From the NCBI RefSeq assembly GCF_013409345.1, contig NZ_JACCBB010000001.1, positions 2,356,001 through 2,420,000 on the forward strand: 64,000 nucleotides of DNA. Reading direction: 5' to 3'. Position numbers and translations under genes: made by a program. The stretch comes from Kineococcus aurantiacus (lineage in GTDB: Bacteria > Actinomycetota > Actinomycetes > Actinomycetales > Kineococcaceae). The notes beneath the pieces were generated by a model, which was not told the DNA's origin, did not search any database, and saw only the letters and a list, made by a program, of their open reading frames with translations. Below, in pieces: positions 43,989 to 52,902 of the stretch (position 1 is its first letter; each line of letters opens with the position of its first letter).

Positions 43989-45172
43989 GCGACAAGCGAC
44001 GTGGTCTGGGCCGTGGGCTCGGTGCCCTCATCCCCAGCGGGGGACCGGCGACCACCACGGCGAACCGGACCGGTGCCGGGACGTCCACCGTCCCGCCCGC
44101 CATGCGGCCGGCGGCCCGCCCGTTCGACGTCTTCTTCGACCAGCGTCCCGTCGAGGAGCCGGTCGTCGAGGAGGCCCACGAGGAGCGCGTCGGCGACCTG
44201 GCTGTCGTGACGACCGACGTCCCGGTTCAGGAGGCGCCCGAGGCGCCGGCGGTTCAGGAGCTCCTCCCGGAAGCCGTGGACGCCCCCCAGGAGCCCGAAC
44301 AGCCGCAGGCGGCAGCCGAGGCGGCGGCAGCGTCCCTCGTGGCCGCTGACGACCTCGTGGACGTCCCGGGCGCCCGCTTCGCGGAGATCCCCGTCGCGGC
44401 CATCACGCCGAACCCGCGGCAGCCGCGGACGGTGTTCGACGAGGACGACCTGGCCGAGCTCGTGCACTCGATCCGCGAGATCGGCGTGCTGCAGCCCATC
44501 GTCGTCCGGCCCGTGGCGGCCGCCGAGGACGGCTCGCCGCGCTACGAGCTCGTCATGGGGGAGCGGCGCTGGCGCGCCACGACGGAGGCCGGCTTCGCCA
44601 CCGTCCCCGCGATCGTCCGGGAGACCGCCGACGACGACCTGCTGCGCGACGCGCTGCTGGAGAACCTGCACCGCAGCCAGCTGAACCCCCTGGAGGAGGC
44701 GGCGGCCTACCAGCAGCTGCTGGAGGACTTCGGCTGCACCCACGAGGACCTCGCCTCGCGCATCGGCCGCTCCCGGCCGCAGATCAGCAACACGCTGCGC
44801 CTCATGAAGCTGCCGCCCCTGGTGCAGCGCCGGGTGGCGGCGGGTGTCCTCAGCGCCGGCCACGCGCGGGCGCTGCTGTCGCTGGAGGACGGCGCGGCGA
44901 TGGAACGCCTCGCGCAGCGCGTCGTCGCCGAGGGGCTCTCGGTCCGAGCCGTGGAGGAGATGATCGCCCTCGGCGACGCCGAGACCGCCCCGCGCCGCCG
45001 CAACCCGGTCCAGCCGCAGCCCGAGCTGGAGGCGCGCGCCACGCAGCTCGCGGACCGGCTCGACACCCGGGTGAAGATCACGATGGGTCGCACCCGGGGT
45101 CGGCTCACGGTCGACTTCGCCGGCGAGGAGGACCTCGACCGGATCCTGCGGCTGCTCGGCAGCGCGAACTAG
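43985..45172 (+). CDS. parB: Chromosome partitioning protein ParB
   Basis: A 395-residue ParB. N terminus [18 protein letters not shown] contains the ParA-stimulating LGRGLGALI motif. A disordered Glu/Ala/Pro linker (about 100 residues) follows, then the ParB/Srx CTPase domain ([38 protein letters not shown]), the HTH ([24 protein letters not shown]) and a C-terminal dimerisation domain. It binds the parS sites listed here and spreads as a CTP clamp. GTG overlaps the parA stop (GTGA). Its TAG stop shares CTAG with the convergent ddl stop. Confidence 0.97.
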   Translation: MSDKRRGLGRGLGALIPSGGPATTTANRTGAGTSTVPPAMRPAARPFDVFFDQRPVEEPVVEEAHEERVGDLAVVTTDVPVQEAPEAPAVQELLPEAVDAPQEPEQPQAAAEAAAASLVAADDLVDVPGARFAEIPVAAITPNPRQPRTVFDEDDLAELVHSIREIGVLQPIVVRPVAAAEDGSPRYELVMGERRWRATTEAGFATVPAIVRETADDDLLRDALLENLHRSQLNPLEEAAAYQQLLEDFGCTHEDLASRIGRSRPQISNTLRLMKLPPLVQRRVAAGVLSAGHARALLSLEDGAAMERLAQRVVAEGLSVRAVEEMIALGDAETAPRRRNPVQPQPELEARATQLADRLDTRVKITMGRTRGRLTVDFAGEEDLDRILRLLGSAN

Positions 45173-46110
45173 CGCAGGGCGCTCTCGACGATCCCGCGGT
45201 ACAGGACGTCGAGAGCGATCCCGGCCGCTGCGGCGGCCTGGGGCAGCAGGGACGTCTCGGTCATCCCGGGGGCGGCGTTGGCCTCCAGGAAGACCGGGTC
45301 GCCCGAGGCCGGGACGATGAAGTCGACGCGGGACAGGTGCCGCAGGCCCAGCGTCCCGTGCACCCGGCGGGCGGCCCCGGCGACCCGCTCGGCGACGGCG
45401 GGGCTCAGGCGCGCGGGGGCGAAGAACTCGGTCGCCCCCGCGGTGTAGCGGGCCGCGTAGTCGTAGGCCCCGCCGTCGGCGACGACCTCGACCGCGGGCA
45501 GGACGTGCAGCTCGCCGGCGACCTCCACGACGGAGACGGCGACCTCGGTGCCCGGGACGAAGCGCTGCACGACGGCGGTGTCGCCGTAGGCGAACGCGTC
45601 GACCACGGCCCGGGCCAGGTCCCGGGTGTCACCGACCACCGCGACGCCCAGCGCCGACCCCCCGCGGCTGGGCTTCACGACGAGCGGGAAACCGGCCCAG
45701 TCGGCGGCCGCGGCCAGCACGGGCTGCGCCCCGAGGTCGCGGAACGTCGCCTGCGGCAGCGCCAGGGACGGGGGCACCGCGATGCCCGCCGCCTGCACGA
45801 GCGCTTGGGCGATGGGCTTGTCCCACGCGAGCCGGCACGCCGCGGGCCCGGACCCGACGTAGGGCACCCCGAGGACCTCCAGGACGTCGCGCAGGGCACC
45901 GTCCTCCCCGATGGCGCCGTGCAGCACGGGCCACACGACGTCGGGCCGGTCGGCGGCCAGCCGCGGCAGCAGGTGCGCGTCGGCGTCGAGGACGCTCACG
46001 TCGAACCCGGAGGAACGCAGCGCCTCGGCGACCCGCCGCCCCGAGCGCAGCGAGACGTCGCGCTCGTGGGACAGCCCGCCGGCCAGGACGGCGACGCTCA
46101 CGTCGTTCAC
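45169..46110 (-). CDS. ddl: D-alanine--D-alanine ligase (ATP-grasp)
   Basis: A 313-residue ATP-grasp ligase. The N terminus [21 protein letters not shown] (about residues 4-24) and [26 protein letters not shown] are the Ddl signatures, and [15 protein letters not shown] and [18 protein letters not shown] are the ATP-grasp motifs. It makes D-Ala-D-Ala for peptidoglycan. A close paralogue elsewhere is possible, since a main ddl often lies beside murC or other genes. GTG start overlaps the upstream aminotransferase stop by 4 bp. Confidence 0.88.
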   Translation of the reverse strand: MNDVSVAVLAGGLSHERDVSLRSGRRVAEALRSSGFDVSVLDADAHLLPRLAADRPDVVWPVLHGAIGEDGALRDVLEVLGVPYVGSGPAACRLAWDKPIAQALVQAAGIAVPPSLALPQATFRDLGAQPVLAAAADWAGFPLVVKPSRGGSALGVAVVGDTRDLARAVVDAFAYGDTAVVQRFVPGTEVAVSVVEVAGELHVLPAVEVVADGGAYDYAARYTAGATEFFAPARLSPAVAERVAGAARRVHGTLGLRHLSRVDFIVPASGDPVFLEANAAPGMTETSLLPQAAAAAGIALDVLYRGIVESALR

Positions 46111-47468
46111 GCCAGCTCCGGGCCGGGCCCGTCGACCGCGGGGCGGCCGGCGCGGGGAGCCGTGGGCCCGAACATCTGGACCACCTCCAGCTCGTCTCGC
46201 ACGACACCGGCCAGCCGGCGCACGCCTTCGGTGATCCGCTCGGCCGTCGGGAAGCAGTACGACAGCCGCAGGAACCGCTGACCCGTCCCGTCGGCGTAGA
46301 AGGCGCGCCCGGGCACGTACGCGACGCGGCCGGTGACCGCGCGCGGCAGCATCGCCCCGCTGTCCAGCCCCTCGGGCAGGGTCAGCCACACGTAGAACCC
46401 GCCGCGGGGGTGGGTCCAGGTCGCATGCGGCAGGTGCGCGGACAGCGCGGCCAGCAGGGCGTCGCGCCGCTCCCGGTACAGCTCCCGGAAGACCTTCACC
46501 TGGCCCAGCCAGTCGTGGCAGGACAGGTACTCGGCGATCGCGAACTGCCCGAAGGACGTCGGGCACAGGATCGCCGACTCCGAGGCCAGGACGAGCTTGT
46601 CCCGCACGGCGTGCGGGGCGACGGCCCAGCCGACGCGGTACCCGGGGGCGAACGTCTTGGAGAAGGACCCCAGGTGCACGACGTGGTCGGCGTCCATCGA
46701 GCGCAGCGCCGGCAGCGGGTCGCCGTCGAAGCCGAGCAGGGCGTACGGGTCGTCCTCCAGGACCAGCAGGCCGTGCCGCCGCGCGATGGCCAGCACCTCG
46801 TGGCGGCGTCCCAGCGAGAGCGTCACGCCCGCGGGGTTGTGGTGGTTGGGCACGGTGTAGAGGAACTTCACCCGCTTCCCCGCGCGCGCCAGCCGCGTCA
46901 GGGCCTCCTCCAGCGCGGCCGGCTGGAGCCCGTCGTGGTCGAGGGGGACGTGCTCGACCTGCGCCTGGTAGCTGCGGAACACCCCCAGCGCCCCCACGTA
47001 GCTGGGCGCCTCGGCCAGCACCACGTCCCCGGGGTCGAGGAAGACGCGCGAGACCAGGTCCAGGGCCTGCTGGGACCCCGTCGTGACGACGACGTCGTCG
47101 GGGTGGGCCTCGATGCCCTGCGGCCTCATGACCTCGACGATCTGCTCCCGCAGCCGTTCCTCGCCCTGCCCGGAGCCGTACTGCAGGGCGACGGCGCCCT
47201 TCTCGGCGACCAGGCGCGCGGTGAGGTCGGCGAGGGCGTCCAGGGGCAGGGCCGGCAGGTAGGGCATGCCCCCGGCCAGGGACACGACCTCGGGCCGGTT
47301 CGCCACGGCGAACAGGGCGCGGATCTCCGAGGCCGTCATCGAGGCCGTGCGCCGGGCGTAGGTGCCCACCCAGCGGTCCAGGCGGGAGCCAGCAGCCGCC
47401 CCGGCCCCGGCCGCGGCGGACGCGGGGTGCGCGTCACCGGGACTCGGGGTCGGCGGGTACTGGCTCAT
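46107..47468 (-). CDS. PLP-dependent aminotransferase (MocR/2-aminoadipate type I fold)
   Basis: A 453-residue aminotransferase of the class I/II fold. The sequence VTTGSQQALDLVSRVFLDPGD, YTVPNHHNPAGVTLSLGRR and the PLP-lysine motif GSFSKTFAPGYRVGW are seen. The N terminus is an Ala/Pro-rich stretch; there is no GntR HTH, so it is a stand-alone enzyme. Substrate is unknown (family members act on aromatic, 2-aminoadipate or branched amino acids). ATG at 47468 follows AGGAGG. Overlap with ddl suggests co-expression, perhaps for D-amino acid or wall precursor metabolism. Confidence 0.9.
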   Translation of the reverse strand: MSQYPPTPSPGDAHPASAAAGAGAAAGSRLDRWVGTYARRTASMTASEIRALFAVANRPEVVSLAGGMPYLPALPLDALADLTARLVAEKGAVALQYGSGQGEERLREQIVEVMRPQGIEAHPDDVVVTTGSQQALDLVSRVFLDPGDVVLAEAPSYVGALGVFRSYQAQVEHVPLDHDGLQPAALEEALTRLARAGKRVKFLYTVPNHHNPAGVTLSLGRRHEVLAIARRHGLLVLEDDPYALLGFDGDPLPALRSMDADHVVHLGSFSKTFAPGYRVGWAVAPHAVRDKLVLASESAILCPTSFGQFAIAEYLSCHDWLGQVKVFRELYRERRDALLAALSAHLPHATWTHPRGGFYVWLTLPEGLDSGAMLPRAVTGRVAYVPGRAFYADGTGQRFLRLSYCFPTAERITEGVRRLAGVVRDELEVVQMFGPTAPRAGRPAVDGPGPELA

Positions 47469-47618
47469 GGCGGCCTCCTGTGGCTCAGCGTGACGGCACT
47501 GTGAGATGGTCGCTCCGGGTGCGGAGCTCACCACGAGCCTGCCACCCCGGGTGCGCCGGGCGCACCGGTGAAAGGGAACGCCCCGCACAACCTTCGCTCG
47601 AGACGGGAGGCCCGCCCG

Positions 47619-48281
47619 GTGGGTCGTCGCATGGCGCCGCTGACGCTCGACACGGTCGCGGACCTGCCCAAGCAGTCCCGGCAGTGCGTCTTCTGGGAGC
47701 TGGACGAGACCGCGGCGCAGCGCGCGGCGGAAGCGGGCTACCCGGACTTCGAGAAGGAGGCGTGGGTCTCCACGGTCCTGCTGCAGTGGGGGCCCTGCGG
47801 GCGGCTCGTCTACGTCGACGACCAGCCCGTCGGGTTCGTCATGTACGCCCCGCCGGAGTACGTCCCGTCCTCGACGCGGTTCCCGACCTCGCCGGTGTCG
47901 GGGGACGCGGTGCTGCTCACGACGGGCTGGATCGAACCGGCCTTCCGCGGTGAGGGCCTGGCGCGGATGCTGCTGCAGGGCGCGGCGAAGGACCTCACGC
48001 AGCGCGGGGCGAAGGCCGTGGAGGTCTTCGGCGGCGGGCCGGCCGCGGTGGGGGGCGACGGCAGCGGGGAGTCCGCGCACGAGCACGGGGAACCGTGCGT
48101 GCTGCCGGGGCACCTGCTGGAGTCGGTGGGGTTCACGGTGGTCCGGCCCCACCACCGGTACCCGCGGTTGCGGCTGGAGCTGAAGAACGCGCTGTCGTGG
48201 CGCGAGGACGTCGAAGCCGCCCTCGAACGACTCCTGGGCAGCGTGCGCCTGCCCACCCTCACCGGGGTGGCCCCCACGTGA
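47619..48281 (+). CDS. GNAT family N-acetyltransferase
   Basis: A 220-residue acetyltransferase. The GNAT core includes GRLVYVDDQPVGFVMYAPPEYVPS and the acetyl-CoA-binding motif TTGWIEPAFRGEGLARMLLQGAAKDL (about residues 105-130; R-G-E-G-L-A), followed by AVEVFGGGPA and LLESVGFTVVRPHHRYPRLRLEL. Cys/Glu-rich N-terminal part (RQCVFWELDE) suggests a family associated with genes near parB in actinobacteria. The GTG start at 47619 is supported by GGGAGG; an ATG lies 4 codons later. The substrate is unknown. Confidence 0.88.
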   Translation: MGRRMAPLTLDTVADLPKQSRQCVFWELDETAAQRAAEAGYPDFEKEAWVSTVLLQWGPCGRLVYVDDQPVGFVMYAPPEYVPSSTRFPTSPVSGDAVLLTTGWIEPAFRGEGLARMLLQGAAKDLTQRGAKAVEVFGGGPAAVGGDGSGESAHEHGEPCVLPGHLLESVGFTVVRPHHRYPRLRLELKNALSWREDVEAALERLLGSVRLPTLTGVAPT

Positions 48282-48316
48282 CGACGGCCGGTACCCCAAG
48301 GGGGTACCGGCCGTCG
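48282..48316. terminator. Bidirectional terminator between GNAT gene and trxA
   Basis: A 16-bp perfect stem (48282-48297 with 48301-48316) and a 3-base loop (aag), flanked by G-tracts. It lies one base after the GNAT stop and 14 bp after the trxA stop. The GGTACCCC arms superficially recall the copper palindromes but belong to the hairpin. Confidence 0.85.
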
Positions 48317-48329
48317 GGGGGACCCGTCG

Positions 48330-48656
48330 TCAGTCGACGAAGTCCTCGAGCTCCTTCAGCAGCACGGGCTTGGGCCGCGCGCCGATGATCGTCTTCACGA
48401 CCTCACCGCCGGAGTACACGTTGAGCGTCGGGATCGACGTCACGCCGTACTTCGCGGCGATGCGCGGGTTCTCGTCGGTGTTGACCTTCACCACGGTCAG
48501 CTTCTCGCCGTGCTCGGCGGCGATCTCCTCCAGGATCGGGGCGACCTGGCGGCACGGGCCGCACCAGGGCGCCCAGAAGTCGACGAGGACGGGCTTGTCC
48601 GACTGCAGGACCTGCGCGTCGAAGGTGTCGTCGGTGACGGCGGCGGTGGCACTCAC
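48330..48656 (-). CDS. trxA: Thioredoxin
   Basis: A 108-residue thioredoxin with active site WAPWCGPC (Cys32 and Cys35) and cis-Pro loop SIPTLNVY. It is the cytoplasmic disulfide reductant, recycled by TrxB encoded 25 bp upstream. GTG start follows AGGAGG. It ends the sigM-anti-sigma-trxB-trxA group on this strand. Confidence 0.97.
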   Translation of the reverse strand: MSATAAVTDDTFDAQVLQSDKPVLVDFWAPWCGPCRQVAPILEEIAAEHGEKLTVVKVNTDENPRIAAKYGVTSIPTLNVYSGGEVVKTIIGARPKPVLLKELEDFVD

Positions 48657-48681
48657 GGTGTTCCTCCTGGGTTCTCGGGGA

Positions 48682-49704
48682 TCAGAGCTGGGGGCGGGCG
48701 ACGGTCTCGGCGGTGGGCACCGCCGGGTCGGTCTCCTCGCGGGCGGGCTGCTCCAGCCCGGCGTCACCGCGGGCGGCGAGGTACCGCTCGGCGTCCAGGG
48801 CGGCCGAGCAGCCCATGCCCGCGGCGGTGATGGCCTGCATGTACTCGTGGTCGACGACGTCGCCCGCGGCGAACACGCCGGGCAGGTTCGTCCGGGTGGA
48901 GCGGCCCTCGACGAGGACGAAGCCGTTCTCGTCCAGGTCGACCTGGCCCTTCACGAGGTCCGTGCGGGGCTCGTGGCCGATGGCGATGAACAGCGCCGTC
49001 GCGGCGATCTCGCGGGTCTGGCCCGTCACGGTGTCCCGCAGCGTCAGGCCCTCGACCCGCTCCTCACCGGTGATGCCGACGACCTCGGAGTTCCACGCGA
49101 ACCGGATCTTCGGGTTCTCCTCGGCGCGCTTGGCCATGATGCGCGAGGCGCGCAGCTCGCCGCGGCGGTGCACGATCGTCACCGTGCGGGCGAAGCGCGT
49201 CAGGAACGTCGCCTCCTCGACCGCGGAGTCACCGCCGCCGACGACGACGATGTCCTGCTCGCGGAAGAAGAACCCGTCGCAGGTGGCGCACCAGCTGACG
49301 CCGCGACCGGACAGCCGCTTCTCGTCGGGCAGCCCGAGCTCGCGGTACGCCGACCCCAGCGCGAGGATCACGGAGTGGGCGCGGTAGGTCTGGCCGCCAC
49401 CGGTCGTGACCTCCTTGACGTCACCGTCGAGGCGGACGTCGACGACGTCGTCGGTCACGAGCTCCGCACCGAACTTCTCGGCCTGGGCGCGCATGTTGTC
49501 CATGAGGTCCGGGCCCATGACCCCGCCGGGGAAGCCGGGGAAGTTCTCGACCTCGGTGGTGTTCATGAGCGCACCGCCGGCGGTCACCGAGCCCTCGAAG
49601 ACCAGCGGCCGCAGCTCCGCACGGGCCGCGTACAGGGCGGCGGTGTACCCGGCAGGCCCCGAGCCCACGACGATGACGTTGCGGATCTCGTTGGTGGTGC
49701 TCAC
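48682..49704 (-). CDS. trxB: Thioredoxin reductase
   Basis: A 340-residue flavoenzyme: FAD motif [20 protein letters not shown] (residues 12-31), redox-active Cys139-x-x-Cys142 in [16 protein letters not shown] motif [20 protein letters not shown] and C-terminal [23 protein letters not shown]. It reduces thioredoxin with NADPH. GTG start is at 49704. A near-parS sequence (GTTCCACGCGAAC, about 49091) was seen inside but lacks the CACGTG core. Confidence 0.97.
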   Translation of the reverse strand: MSTTNEIRNVIVVGSGPAGYTAALYAARAELRPLVFEGSVTAGGALMNTTEVENFPGFPGGVMGPDLMDNMRAQAEKFGAELVTDDVVDVRLDGDVKEVTTGGGQTYRAHSVILALGSAYRELGLPDEKRLSGRGVSWCATCDGFFFREQDIVVVGGGDSAVEEATFLTRFARTVTIVHRRGELRASRIMAKRAEENPKIRFAWNSEVVGITGEERVEGLTLRDTVTGQTREIAATALFIAIGHEPRTDLVKGQVDLDENGFVLVEGRSTRTNLPGVFAAGDVVDHEYMQAITAAGMGCSAALDAERYLAARGDAGLEQPAREETDPAVPTAETVARPQL

Positions 49705-49809
49705 CTGTGCGGACCTGCTTCCCTCGATCGGTGCCGGACCCCGCTGCCCGGGGTGCCGTGCTGACTGCTCAACCGATCGTAGGGGTCCAGTGTTCCCGCG
49801 CGAGGGGCC

Positions 49810-50526
49810 TCAGGAGGGCACCGGCACCGTGCTCAGGGCCTCGTCCCCGGGCGTGCAGTCCAGCGCCACCACGACGACCTCGCCGCCCGTCGGCGTCGTG
49901 TGCACGACGAACGCCGCCGGCCGCGAGCGCCAGGCCGCGATCTCCACGGCCACCACCGACGCCGGGTCGACGCCCAGCGGGGACGTGCAGGCCACCGCGT
50001 GCTCGGCCTGCGGCCGCTGCGCGGGATCGCTGGAGGCCGACGCCTCGCCCTGCGGGGCGCTGAGCAGGTCCGGCCGCCCACGCCCGGCGTCCTCCTGCGC
50101 GCCCGCCCCGACGGACTCCTCCCCGAGGTCCTGCACGGCCGCGACGTCGGTGTAGTCGGTGCCGCTGCGCAGGACCTGCACGTCCGGCGGCAGCGGCGCG
50201 GCCGCCGAGTCGCCCGCGGACGAGCCCGCCGCCGCGGAGGAGGCCGACCCGGCCTCGTCCGCGCCGGTCCGCAGCTGGTCCAGCGCGACCACGCCCGCGC
50301 CCGCCGCCACGACCAGCCCGGCCGCGGCGGCGAACACCCGCGGGACGCGGGGGCGGCGGCGGGCGGCCAGCGAGGCCACCGGCGTCGGCGCCGCCGCCGC
50401 GGCCAGGGCCCGCTCGACCCGCGCCACGACGTCCGCCGGCATGGGCCCGACGTCGGCCGCGCCCCGCAGCAGGTCGCGCACGCGGCGCTCCTGCGCGTCG
50501 AGCTCAGCGTCGTCGAACTCACCCAC
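49810..50526 (-). CDS. Putative anti-sigma factor for SigM (RsmA-like)
   Basis: A 238-residue single-pass membrane protein: an N-terminal cytoplasmic part (EFDDAELDAQERRVRDLLRGAADVGPMPADVVARVERAL, about residues 3-42), a transmembrane helix (VPRVFAAAAGLVVAAGAGVVAL, about 59-80) and an Ala/Ser-rich extracytoplasmic part with a C-terminal domain. It lies directly downstream of an ECF sigma gene and upstream of trxB-trxA, exactly as the mycobacterial sigM-rsmA locus, which supports the role. GTG follows GAGGAGG. Sequence conservation with RsmA cannot be quantified here. Confidence 0.75.
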   Translation of the reverse strand: MGEFDDAELDAQERRVRDLLRGAADVGPMPADVVARVERALAAAAAPTPVASLAARRRPRVPRVFAAAAGLVVAAGAGVVALDQLRTGADEAGSASSAAAGSSAGDSAAAPLPPDVQVLRSGTDYTDVAAVQDLGEESVGAGAQEDAGRGRPDLLSAPQGEASASSDPAQRPQAEHAVACTSPLGVDPASVVAVEIAAWRSRPAAFVVHTTPTGGEVVVVALDCTPGDEALSTVPVPS

Positions 50527-50592
50527 CGCGGACCCTCCTCCTGCGTCGTGGAACCCGCCTCGGGGAACCGGCACTACGACGTCCCACCACCC

Positions 50593-51183
50593 TCACGGGT
50601 TCCGTCCCGGGCCCAGCAACCCGGCCAGCGTCACCCGTCCGCGCGAGCAGCGGGACTTCACCGTGCCGACCGCCACCCCCAGGACCTGCGCGGCCTCGGC
50701 GACCGGGACGTCGTACATGTCGACCAGCACCAGCGCCGCCCGCTGCGCCTCCGGCAGCCGCGCCAGCGCCGCCGTCACGTCCAGCTGCGCCTCCACGTGC
50801 GGGGTGGCGTCGTCCACGACGGCCAGCGCGGCCCCGGTGCGGACGCCGTCGTCGCCGGACCCGGTCTCCTCCTCCAGCGGCCGGGTGGGGCGCACGGCCC
50901 GCCGGCGCGCGCGGTCCAGGCAGGCGTTGACGACGATCCGGTGCAGCCACGTCGTCACGGCGGAGTCCCCGCGGAAGCGGTCGGCGGCGCGCAGCGCCGA
51001 GACGAGCGCGTCCTGGACGGCGTCGGCGGCCTCCTCCCGGTCGCCCGTGGTGCGCAGCGCCACCGCCCACAGCCGGTCCCGGTGGCGGCGGACGACCTCG
51101 CCGAACGCCTCCGGGTCGCCCGCGACGTGCGCGGCGACGAGCTCGGCGTCGGTGCGCGGGTCCGGGACGCCCGCGCCGGTCAC
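50593..51183 (-). CDS. sigM: ECF RNA polymerase sigma factor, SigM-like
   Basis: A 196-residue ECF sigma factor. Region 2 is DRLWAVALRTTGDREEAADAVQDALVSALRAADRFRGDSAVTTWLHRIVVNACLD (about residues 35-88). Region 4 is ALARLPEAQRAALVLVDMYDVPVAEAAQVLGVAVGTVKSRCSRGR (about 140-184). It should direct stress transcription with the membrane anti-sigma encoded next. GTG overlaps the pseudokinase stop by 4 bp, so it may be translated with that gene. The sigM name rests on locus synteny. Confidence 0.85.
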   Translation of the reverse strand: MTGAGVPDPRTDAELVAAHVAGDPEAFGEVVRRHRDRLWAVALRTTGDREEAADAVQDALVSALRAADRFRGDSAVTTWLHRIVVNACLDRARRRAVRPTRPLEEETGSGDDGVRTGAALAVVDDATPHVEAQLDVTAALARLPEAQRAALVLVDMYDVPVAEAAQVLGVAVGTVKSRCSRGRVTLAGLLGPGRNP

Positions 51184-52829
51184 GGGACCGGGGTCCCCGT
51201 GACGGCGATCTCGGCGACCGCGACGCGGAAGGCGCCGTCGGTCGTCGGCAGCTGCGTGAACCAGACCGTCAGGTAGCGGGCCCGCACCGGCTGGGCCGGG
51301 GTGAGCGACTGCTGACCCCCGGCGGCGGGGGCCGCGGCGACGGGCTGCGCCCCGTCGGGGGTGTCCCCGGGCGCGGCCAGCAGCGACACCGCGCCGCCCT
51401 CGCCGCCCGCCGTCAGCGCCACCGAGGTGACGTCGACGGGGGCCCCGAGGTCCAGGAGCAGCCCGATGCCGTCCTTCAGCCCGCCGAAGGCGGCCGAGTT
51501 GTACCGCTGGCTCTGCCACGCCGTGGCCGGGTCGCCGTCGACGGCCCGCCCGGCGGTCTCGGAGGACTCACCACCGCCCTGCGGGTCCACCGCCGAGACG
51601 GCGACGACGGGCACCGGGCCCGCGGTGACCGCCGGCGGGGCCGACGTCGGGGCGGGGGCGGGGGCCGTGCCGGGCGTCGTGGCCGCCGGGGCGGACACGG
51701 GCGCGCTGGGCGTGGCCGGCGACGTGGGGCGCGGGACCCCGATGGAGGCGAGCTGCCACACGGCCAGCACCAGCCCCACCACCACGACGGCGCCCACGAG
51801 GGCCAGCACCAGGCGCGAGTCGTCGCGCGGCGGCCTGGCCGTGGAGTGCGGCCGCGTGAACGGCACGGGCGGCTCGGCCTCGGGGACGACCTCCTCGCGG
51901 TTCTTCAGGCGCCCCCGCACGGCGGCCGTCGCGGCCTCCCCGCGCATGCGGCGCAGCGTCTCGTCCCAGACGTCCATCGACCACGGCGCCAGCTGCAGCG
52001 CCAGCTCGGCCGGGTCGCGGGGGCCGTCCTCGTGCGGGCCGAACGTCACCGCGCACAGCGTGTCCAGGTCGTTGGGCACGTCGGGGCGCACGTCCTTGGG
52101 CGGCACCGGCCGCCCGTCGGCGTCGGGCGCCGCGGGCAGGGCGGCGTACGCGGCCACGCCCTCGACGCGGGGCCAGCGGGCCACCAGCCCGGCGTACACG
52201 AGCGCCACGAGCGCCACGGCGTCGCTGCGGTTGGCCAGCGCCGCCGCGCGCGAGGCCGACACCGCCGGCGGGTCCGGGTCGAGCGCGGCCTCCACCCCGA
52301 CCCCGCGGACCCGCACGAGGCCGTCGGGGCCCAGCAGGACGTCGTCGGGGGTCAGGCGCGTGTGGTGCAGCCCGCGCCGGGCCGCGGTGTCGAGGGCACC
52401 GGCGACCTCGCCCACCAGCGCGCGCACGGCCGCCGGCTTGAGCGGGCCGCCCTGGAGCAGCTCCGTCATCGTCCGGCCCTCGACGGCCTCCTCGACGACG
52501 TACACCGACGGCGGGACGCCCTCGGACAGGTCCGTGCCGGCGTCCAGGATCCGCGGGACCCGCGGGTCGGTGATCATGGCGGCGCGCCGCGCGGCGTCGA
52601 GGAACTCCTCCGCGCGCGGGTCGCTGACCTCCAGGGTGCGCACCCGCACGGGCCGGTCGAGGGTCAGGTCGCGGCCCAGGTAGTCCCGCGTGCCGCGCTG
52701 CGCGCCGTCGGACCCGTGGGCCACCGACAGCTCGCGGTCCAGGACGTAGCGGTCGGCGACGAGCTGCTCGCCCGTGCTGCGGCCTGCCCCGTCCAGACCT
52801 GCCCCCCTGCTCGCGCGTGCCCCGTCCAC
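51180..52829 (-). CDS. Pseudokinase membrane protein (MviN-type kinase-like domain with extracellular domain)
   Basis: A 549-residue protein: a protein-kinase-like domain (about residues 27-290), a transmembrane helix (about 340-363) and an extracellular C-terminal domain (about 405-549) resembling a discoidin/F5-8-type fold. Catalytic residues are lost: the beta3 Lys position is Arg (VRVRTLE), the HRD loop reads HHTRLTPDDVLL and DFG is RGVG. The same domain order forms the C-terminal half of mycobacterial MviN (Rv3910), where the pseudokinase recruits FhaA. Here the domain is separate from murJ, which lies 1.3 kb away on the other strand. GTG start at 52829 is probable, not certain. Confidence 0.82.
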   Translation of the reverse strand: MDGARASRGAGLDGAGRSTGEQLVADRYVLDRELSVAHGSDGAQRGTRDYLGRDLTLDRPVRVRTLEVSDPRAEEFLDAARRAAMITDPRVPRILDAGTDLSEGVPPSVYVVEEAVEGRTMTELLQGGPLKPAAVRALVGEVAGALDTAARRGLHHTRLTPDDVLLGPDGLVRVRGVGVEAALDPDPPAVSASRAAALANRSDAVALVALVYAGLVARWPRVEGVAAYAALPAAPDADGRPVPPKDVRPDVPNDLDTLCAVTFGPHEDGPRDPAELALQLAPWSMDVWDETLRRMRGEAATAAVRGRLKNREEVVPEAEPPVPFTRPHSTARPPRDDSRLVLALVGAVVVVGLVLAVWQLASIGVPRPTSPATPSAPVSAPAATTPGTAPAPAPTSAPPAVTAGPVPVVAVSAVDPQGGGESSETAGRAVDGDPATAWQSQRYNSAAFGGLKDGIGLLLDLGAPVDVTSVALTAGGEGGAVSLLAAPGDTPDGAQPVAAAPAAGGQQSLTPAQPVRARYLTVWFTQLPTTDGAFRVAVAEIAVTGTPVP

Positions 52830-52902
52830 CTGTCGGCCCCCATGCTAGGGCGCGGGCGCGGCGCGACGGTCCCCCGGCGCGCGGGCCGGGCCGGGCGGGG
52901 GG

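Noticed and set aside
48283-48315. GGTACCCCAAGGGGGTACC as a third copper operator
   Set aside because: It is part of a 16-bp hairpin between two convergent gene ends, so a terminator explains it better.
49091-49104. parS-like GTTCCACGCGAACC inside trxB
   Set aside because: The central CACGTG is broken to CACGCG, which normally abolishes ParB recognition, and it is isolated from the cluster.
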